From: Deltaproteobacteria bacterium
GTDB lineage: Bacteria; Desulfobacterota; Desulfobacteria; Desulfobacterales; JAFDCJ01
NCBI GenBank assembly: GCA_019310665.1
Contig: JAFDDW010000040.1
Span: 1 to 9,339, forward strand
DNA length: 9,339 bases
Reading direction: 5' to 3'
Below, piece by piece: positions 5,313 through 9,339 of the stretch (positions are counted from its first letter, which is position 1; every line of letters starts with the position of its first letter). The position numbers and the translations under genes were made by a program. Below the pieces are notes generated by a model, which was not told the origin of the DNA, did not search any database, and saw only the letters and a list, made by a program, of their open reading frames with translations.

Positions 5313-5410
5313 AGTTTTTAGTTGAACAGTTGATAAGTTGACTGGTTGAATAGTGAAAGGATGAAATCATTTATGTTTAATCAACTATTCAACTAATTAA
5401 CCAATCAACT
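5313..5410. repeat. Inverted AGTTGANN octamer arms filling the rimM-trmD gap
   Basis: Left arm (plus strand): AGTTGAAC (5320-5327), AGTTGATA (5328-5335), AGTTGACT (5336-5343), GGTTGAAT (5344-5351). Right arm: AATCAACT (5379-5386), ATTCAACT (5387-5394), AATTAACC (5395-5402), AATCAACT (5403-5410). Each arm has four exact-period octamers and the arms are inverted with respect to each other. The centre is about 27 bases and contains ATGA/TCAT. The right arm runs into the rimM stop codon (5409-5411); the left arm ends 7 bases from the trmD start. Confidence 0.92.
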
Positions 5411-5921
5411 AAATCAAGCCTTCCGGTAAATTGACACGCATGCGTTTGTGCTCAAGGTTGATTTCGACAACCACCGATTCGAGCGCCGGAATCAGCACTT
5501 CTTTCTTTTTATTACTTACGACATAGACATCATTGCTTCCGGTGGCCATAATTGAGGCAATCCGGCCGAGATATTCTTCCTCGGTTGTGTAAACCTCAAG
5601 TCCGATCAATTCAAACCAGTAATAGATATCCTCATCCAGTTCCGGCAGTTCCGTCTCCGGGATGAACAGCTCAGCGCCGATAAGGGCTTCCGCCTGATCG
5701 CGATCGATTACGCCCTTAAACAATATGAGCGGTGTCTTGGTGTGGGGTTTAACCCAGATTATTTCAATGCTTGTTTGCCGGCTCCGGCTGTCGCGAATAA
5801 GCAGCGACCGGCCGGGATTGAACACCGACAAGGATTCCGCATACGAACGGAACTTGTTCGTGCCCTTCATGCCATGAACGCCAACGATCTTTCCGATGAG
5901 CACATAGCCTTTTTTTTCCAC
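5409..5921 (-). CDS. rimM: Ribosome maturation factor RimM
   Basis: RimM binds uS19 and assists maturation of the 3' domain of the 30S subunit. The protein shows the N-terminal barrel motif YVLIGKIVGVHGMKG and the C-terminal PRC-barrel blocks YYWFELIGLEVYTTEEEYLG and TGSNDVYVV, then VLIPALESVVVEI, and a typical end, LPEGLI. The start is uncertain. The open frame extends to a TTG at 5936, overlapping the khpA stop. A GTG at 5921 gives MEKKGYVLIGKI, nearer to the family's usual short lead, and I chose it at 171 residues. Neither start has a well-spaced Shine-Dalgarno site, so translation may be coupled to khpA. The stop codon TAG is shared with the first AGTTGATT unit of the array that follows. 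Confidence 0.95.
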   Translation of the reverse strand: MEKKGYVLIGKIVGVHGMKGTNKFRSYAESLSVFNPGRSLLIRDSRSRQTSIEIIWVKPHTKTPLILFKGVIDRDQAEALIGAELFIPETELPELDEDIYYWFELIGLEVYTTEEEYLGRIASIMATGSNDVYVVSNKKKEVLIPALESVVVEINLEHKRMRVNLPEGLI

Positions 5922-5925
5922 AGAT

Positions 5926-6156
5926 TTATTCAACAATCTCCAGGACTGTCCGTTTTTTTATCTTGGCGGAAGCTGCACTCAGGATGGTTCGCATCGCCCT
6001 GGCCGTCCGGCCCTGCTTGCCGATTACTTTCCCTATATCCTCTTGGGCCACTTTTAGCTCCAAAACGGAGGTCTGGCTCCCTTCTACCTCGTTCACGCTG
6101 ACTTGCTCCGGATGGTCCACCAGAGCTTGAGCAATGTAATTGATCAGATCTTTCAT
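5926..6156 (-). CDS. khpA: KH-domain RNA-binding protein, KhpA (YlqC) type
   Basis: A 76-residue protein consisting of one type-II KH domain. KhpA-type proteins bind RNA, in several bacteria as a partner of KhpB (Jag/EloR), and are encoded between rpsP and rimM as here. The diagnostic GKVIGKQGRT lies at residues 42-51, with the GxxG loop (GKQG, 46-49) intact. Size matches the family. The ATG at 6156 has a strong AAGGAG 8 bases upstream (6165-6170). The 3' end precedes or overlaps the start of rimM, which suggests translational coupling. A KhpB partner is not in the window. Confidence 0.95.
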   Translation of the reverse strand: MKDLINYIAQALVDHPEQVSVNEVEGSQTSVLELKVAQEDIGKVIGKQGRTARAMRTILSAASAKIKKRTVLEIVE

Positions 6157-6164
6157 GGTGCCAT

Positions 6165-6170
6165 CTCCTT
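6165..6170 (-). promoter_or_regulatory. Shine-Dalgarno site of khpA
   Basis: CTCCTT on the plus strand gives AAGGAG in the mRNA, 8 bases before the khpA ATG. It supports that start and shows that this genome uses ordinary ribosome sites in array-free gaps. Confidence 0.8.
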
Positions 6171-6182
6171 TGTTGCGGTTGA

Positions 6183-6241
6183 GGCTAGAGGGCGATGAAA
6201 CAATATATTATTTTGAAGCTTCCTTAAAACAGCTTCTAGCC
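6183..6241. repeat. Nested inverted repeats at the rpsP 3' end
   Basis: GGCTAGA (6183-6189) pairs with TCTAGCC (6235-6241), which includes the rpsP stop codon. Inside it GAAGCT (6215-6220) pairs with AGCTTC (6231-6236); the two overlap by two bases, so they are mutually exclusive. This could be an intercistronic structure modulating khpA expression, or chance. No array words occur in this gap. Confidence 0.35.
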
Positions 6242-6490
6242 GGCTGCAGCAAAAAAACCTTCCTTTTTTAAAAGGCTTCGTACCGTATCCGAGGGCTTGG
6301 CACCTTGACCCATCCAGTATTGAATTCTCTCTGTTTTCAAAGTCACCTTTGCCGGATCGATTAGAGGATCATAGGTACCGACATTTTCCAGGTATTTGCC
6401 GTCCCGGGGTCTTTCGCCGTCGGCGACAACGATTCGATAAAAGGGTTTTTTCTTCGCGCCATGTCTGGCCAATCTGATTACAACTGCCAT
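6236..6490 (-). CDS. rpsP: 30S ribosomal protein bS16
   Basis: bS16 is a primary-to-secondary assembly protein of the small ribosomal subunit. The 84-residue product has the complete family pattern: MAVVIRLARHGAKKKPFYRIVVAD at the N-terminus, RDGKYLENVGTYDP in the middle and RIQYWMGQGAKPSDTVRSLL near the end. The ATG at 6490 is preceded by AAGGAG 10 bases upstream, and this ribosome site overlaps the ffh stop codon by one base, so the two genes are almost certainly co-transcribed. It is followed by khpA, 79 bases away. Confidence 0.98.
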   Translation of the reverse strand: MAVVIRLARHGAKKKPFYRIVVADGERPRDGKYLENVGTYDPLIDPAKVTLKTERIQYWMGQGAKPSDTVRSLLKKEGFFAAAG

Positions 6491-6500
6491 AGTTACGTTT

Positions 6501-6505
6501 CTCCT

Positions 6506-6506
<1 letters not shown>
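6501..6506 (-). promoter_or_regulatory. Shine-Dalgarno site of rpsP, overlapping the ffh stop
   Basis: CTCCTT on the plus strand gives AAGGAG in the mRNA, 10 bases before the rpsP ATG; its first base is shared with the ffh TGA. This points to a continuous ffh-rpsP transcript. Confidence 0.75.
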
Positions 6507-7837
<1,331 letters not shown>

Positions 7838-7870
7838 GATTTTATCGGTCTATTTTCATAAATTCTTGAA

Positions 7871-7897
7871 AATATAATTTCAATGGTGGTATGTCAA
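7871..7897 (-). promoter_or_regulatory. Sigma-70-type promoter for the ffh operon
   Basis: On the minus strand a perfect -35 box TTGACA (7892-7897) is followed 15 bases later by TATATT (7871-7876, five of six matches to TATAAT). A 17-base spacing would put the weaker TATTTT at the -10 position. The AT-rich stretch just upstream of the -35 (7899-7911) could act as an UP-like element. It would give a 5' leader of roughly 30 bases before the ffh ATG. Confidence 0.6.
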
Positions 7898-7898
7898 G

Positions 7899-7997
7899 TA
7901 AATTAATTTCCCTTTAGCGATATGTGGGCATCGGCACGCCTTTGAGCAGCTCAATAGTCAATTATGGTGACCAAGCGTGTGTTTGGAAATTAATTTA
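7899..7997. repeat. 13-bp inverted repeat in the divergent ffh-rlmN region
   Basis: TAAATTAATTTCC (7899-7911) and GGAAATTAATTTA (7985-7997) are perfect reverse complements 73 bases apart. Each contains the self-palindrome AAATTAATTT. One copy lies just upstream of the ffh -35 box and the other just upstream of rlmN, so they occupy symmetrical positions between divergent genes. They could be paired binding sites for a regulator or AT-rich promoter elements. Confidence 0.5.
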
Positions 7998-8015
7998 GTA
8001 TTTTCAGCTATAGTT

Positions 8016-8020
8016 GAAGG
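8016..8020 (+). promoter_or_regulatory. Shine-Dalgarno site of rlmN
   Basis: GAAGG ends 11 bases before the ATG at 8032, slightly long but usable. It favours the ATG over the in-frame TTG at 8014, which the site would overlap. Confidence 0.5.
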
Positions 8021-8031
8021 TTATTTTTTAT

Positions 8032-9105
8032 ATGCCGACAGAACCAAAGAAAAGAGACATCCTCGAGATGAGCCGGGAGCAACTTGTTGCCTGGTTGGCC
8101 GACAGGAAGATCGCTGCCTATCGTGCCGACCAGATTCAAAAATGGGTCTATTTACGGCAAGCCGACCGTTTTGATCTGATGACCGACATATCCAAAGAGA
8201 TCCGGACACTGCTGCCGCAACATTTTGTGATCGGCCGGCTGGAAGCCGAGCAGATTGAAACCTCCCGGGACGGTTCCCGCAAGTATCTTTTTAGATTGAA
8301 GGACGGCAAACACATTGAAAGCGTTCTGATTCCCGAACGGGATCACTTTACCCTGTGCATATCCACCCAGGTGGGATGTGCCCAGGATTGCCTGTTTTGT
8401 CTGACCGCCACCGGCGGCTTCGAGCGCAATCTGACCCGCGGGGAGATCATCGCCCAGGTGCGCGATATCAAAAACGAGCTCGAAGACCCGATGAGTCTGA
8501 CCAATATCGTTTTCATGGGGATGGGAGAACCGCTGGCCAATTACAAAAACCTGGTCAGCGCCATCGGCGTTATCACCGACACCGATGGCGGGCTGCGATT
8601 GGCAAGCCGGCGGGTGACGGTTTCCACCGCCGGGCTGGTTCCCAGACTTTCGGACCTGGGCCGGGATACCCGGGTGAATCTGGCGGTGTCTTTAAATGCG
8701 ACCGACAACAATACCCGCAGCAGACTGATGCCCATCAACCGTACCTACCCGCTGGAAAAATTGCTGGAAGCCTGCCGGCAATATCAGCCGGCGCCCGGCC
8801 GCCGAATTACCTTCGAATACATTCTCATCAAAGGCATTAATGATTCCGAAAGTGATGCCCGTCGCCTGGCCAAACTGCTGCAGCCGATCCGATGCAAGAT
8901 CAACCTTATCCCCTACAATCCCCATGAGGGCTGTGATTTTCAGCGGCCGGCAGAAGCCGTGATGCAGGCCTTTTATGACATTTTGTTCGCAAAAAATTAC
9001 ACCGTCATCATTCGCCGCAGCAAGGGGCAGGACATATCCGCGGCCTGCGGGCAGCTCAGGGCCAGAAGTCAGGGTTTTGAATTCGGAATTCGGAATGCGG
9101 AATAA
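8032..9105 (+). CDS. rlmN: Dual-specificity 23S rRNA/tRNA adenine-C2 methyltransferase RlmN
   Basis: RlmN is a radical-SAM enzyme that methylates C2 of A2503 in 23S rRNA and of A37 in some tRNAs. With the ATG at 8032 it has 357 residues. The cluster motif CAQDCLFC (116-123) supplies the three [4Fe-4S] cysteines C116, C120 and C123. C109, seven residues earlier, and C339 in KGQDISAACGQLR (331-343) match the two cysteines used in the methyl-transfer mechanism. GMGEP (163-167) and VSTAG (197-201) are the SAM-contacting segments. The N-terminal helical domain (about 1-90) is present. The last residues, FEFGIRNAE, lie beyond the usual family end and are encoded by a GGAATTC/GGAATGC heptamer array. 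An in-frame TTG at 8014 is the alternative start. The gene is divergent from ffh and convergent with the RNase HI fragment. Confidence 0.96.
   Translation: MPTEPKKRDILEMSREQLVAWLADRKIAAYRADQIQKWVYLRQADRFDLMTDISKEIRTLLPQHFVIGRLEAEQIETSRDGSRKYLFRLKDGKHIESVLIPERDHFTLCISTQVGCAQDCLFCLTATGGFERNLTRGEIIAQVRDIKNELEDPMSLTNIVFMGMGEPLANYKNLVSAIGVITDTDGGLRLASRRVTVSTAGLVPRLSDLGRDTRVNLAVSLNATDNNTRSRLMPINRTYPLEKLLEACRQYQPAPGRRITFEYILIKGINDSESDARRLAKLLQPIRCKINLIPYNPHEGCDFQRPAEAVMQAFYDILFAKNYTVIIRRSKGQDISAACGQLRARSQGFEFGIRNAE
9079..9103. repeat. Heptamer array forming the rlmN 3' end
   Basis: Plus-strand units with exact period 7: GAATTCG, GAATTCG, GAATGCG, then GAATAAA, which supplies the rlmN stop codon (TAA, 9103-9105). 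The word is the same as at 640-667 and 3179-3192. The context TTTTGAAT just before it also matches the minus-strand context of the rsmI stop codon (TTTTGAATGCGG). Confidence 0.8.
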
Positions 9106-9215
9106 AGGGAGTGCGGTGTGATCGGATTGCGAATTGAAGTGGCATTAACAAAGTCTGTTTTGATATGGTCGTGGCTATTTCTGGTTATGTCCATCGGCTT
9201 GTTGAAAACGACAGG

Positions 9216-9338
9216 TCACCGATTATCTCCTCTCAGCGCATTCCTTGAAGCTCTATCCACAAGTGTAAAAAGCCTATCAATATCATCTTTTTGATTCGAT
9301 ACCTGATGTCCACGCACTTTAACCAATTCACAATCCAA
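9216..9338 (-). CDS. C-terminal fragment of a probable RNase HI, cut by the window edge
   Basis: A 40-residue open end read into the window from the right, terminated by TGA at 9216-9218. It contains VKVRGH (6-11) followed by D21, ten residues after H11. This is the same spacing as the catalytic histidine and aspartate in E. coli RNase HI (H124 and D134, VKGH motif). The rest (LFTLVDRASRNAL) would be the C-terminal helix. RNase HI degrades RNA in RNA-DNA hybrids. The N-terminal catalytic D and E residues would lie outside the window, so the call rests on one motif. The gene is convergent with rlmN, with a 110-base gap that shows no clear terminator. Confidence 0.55.
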   Translation of the reverse strand: MDCELVKVRGHQVSNQKDDIDRLFTLVDRASRNALRGDNR

Positions 9339-9339
9339 C

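Noticed and set aside
1..5410. CRISPR-like interpretation of the arrays
   Set aside because: Units are 7-8 bases without distinct spacers, there are no cas genes, and the arrays occur in many gaps rather than one locus.
7838..8031. SRP 4.5S RNA gene beside ffh
   Set aside because: No long self-complementary stem with a GNAR-type tetraloop could be recognised in this gap on either strand.
8355..8840. 161-codon plus-strand frame inside rlmN
   Set aside because: It lies wholly within the rlmN coding region in another frame; the rlmN frame has all catalytic motifs, so this is a shadow.

Overview
The window looks like chromosomal housekeeping DNA from a Desulfobacterota (former deltaproteobacterial) relative, most likely near Desulfobacterales. 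This is inferred from the gene order ffh-rpsP-khpA-rimM-trmD-SPOUT methyltransferase-rplS-rnhB-yraN-rsmI, from the uncharacterised SPOUT RNA methyltransferase placed directly after trmD, and from the protein sequences. No tree or database search was possible.

Layout. One long minus-strand block runs from ffh (start 7837) down to a Sfp-type phosphopantetheinyl transferase (stop 67). Its first part, ffh-rpsP-khpA-rimM, is tight: good Shine-Dalgarno sites before rpsP and khpA, and overlapping ends at khpA/rimM. It is preceded by a promoter-like element with a perfect TTGACA box at 7892-7897 (minus strand). The second part, from rimM down to the phosphopantetheinyl transferase, has wider gaps. 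Divergent from ffh on the plus strand is rlmN. Convergent with rlmN at the right edge is the 3' end of a probable RNase HI gene.

Function. The block gathers protein targeting (Ffh), ribosomal proteins bS16 and bL19, 30S assembly (RimM, KhpA-type KH protein), rRNA/tRNA methylation (TrmD, RsmI, RlmN, the SPOUT protein), RNA-DNA hybrid removal (RNase HII, probable RNase HI), a YraN-type nuclease-fold protein and an acyl-carrier-protein-activating enzyme. These are ordinary, well-conserved genes.

The unusual part is between the genes. Almost every gap from rimM leftwards is filled by short, exactly phased but degenerate tandem arrays of 7- or 8-base words. In most gaps two arrays face each other as inverted arms, so the gap can fold into a hairpin. 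The word differs by gap (AGTTGANN, GTTNGCCC, GGAANNN, GTTCNNN, ATTTGGG, GCGGAAT, TTAAGGT), but the two arms of one gap carry the same word. Arrays often begin at, or within a few bases of, the upstream stop codon and run to within a few bases of the next start codon, leaving no Shine-Dalgarno site for trmD, the SPOUT methyltransferase or rnhB. The GCGGAAT word is free of stop codons on both strands, and it appears to have extended two proteins: the N-terminus of the phosphopantetheinyl transferase and the C-terminus of RlmN. I consider this family of gap-filling, inverted-arm micro-arrays the best candidate for something undescribed here.
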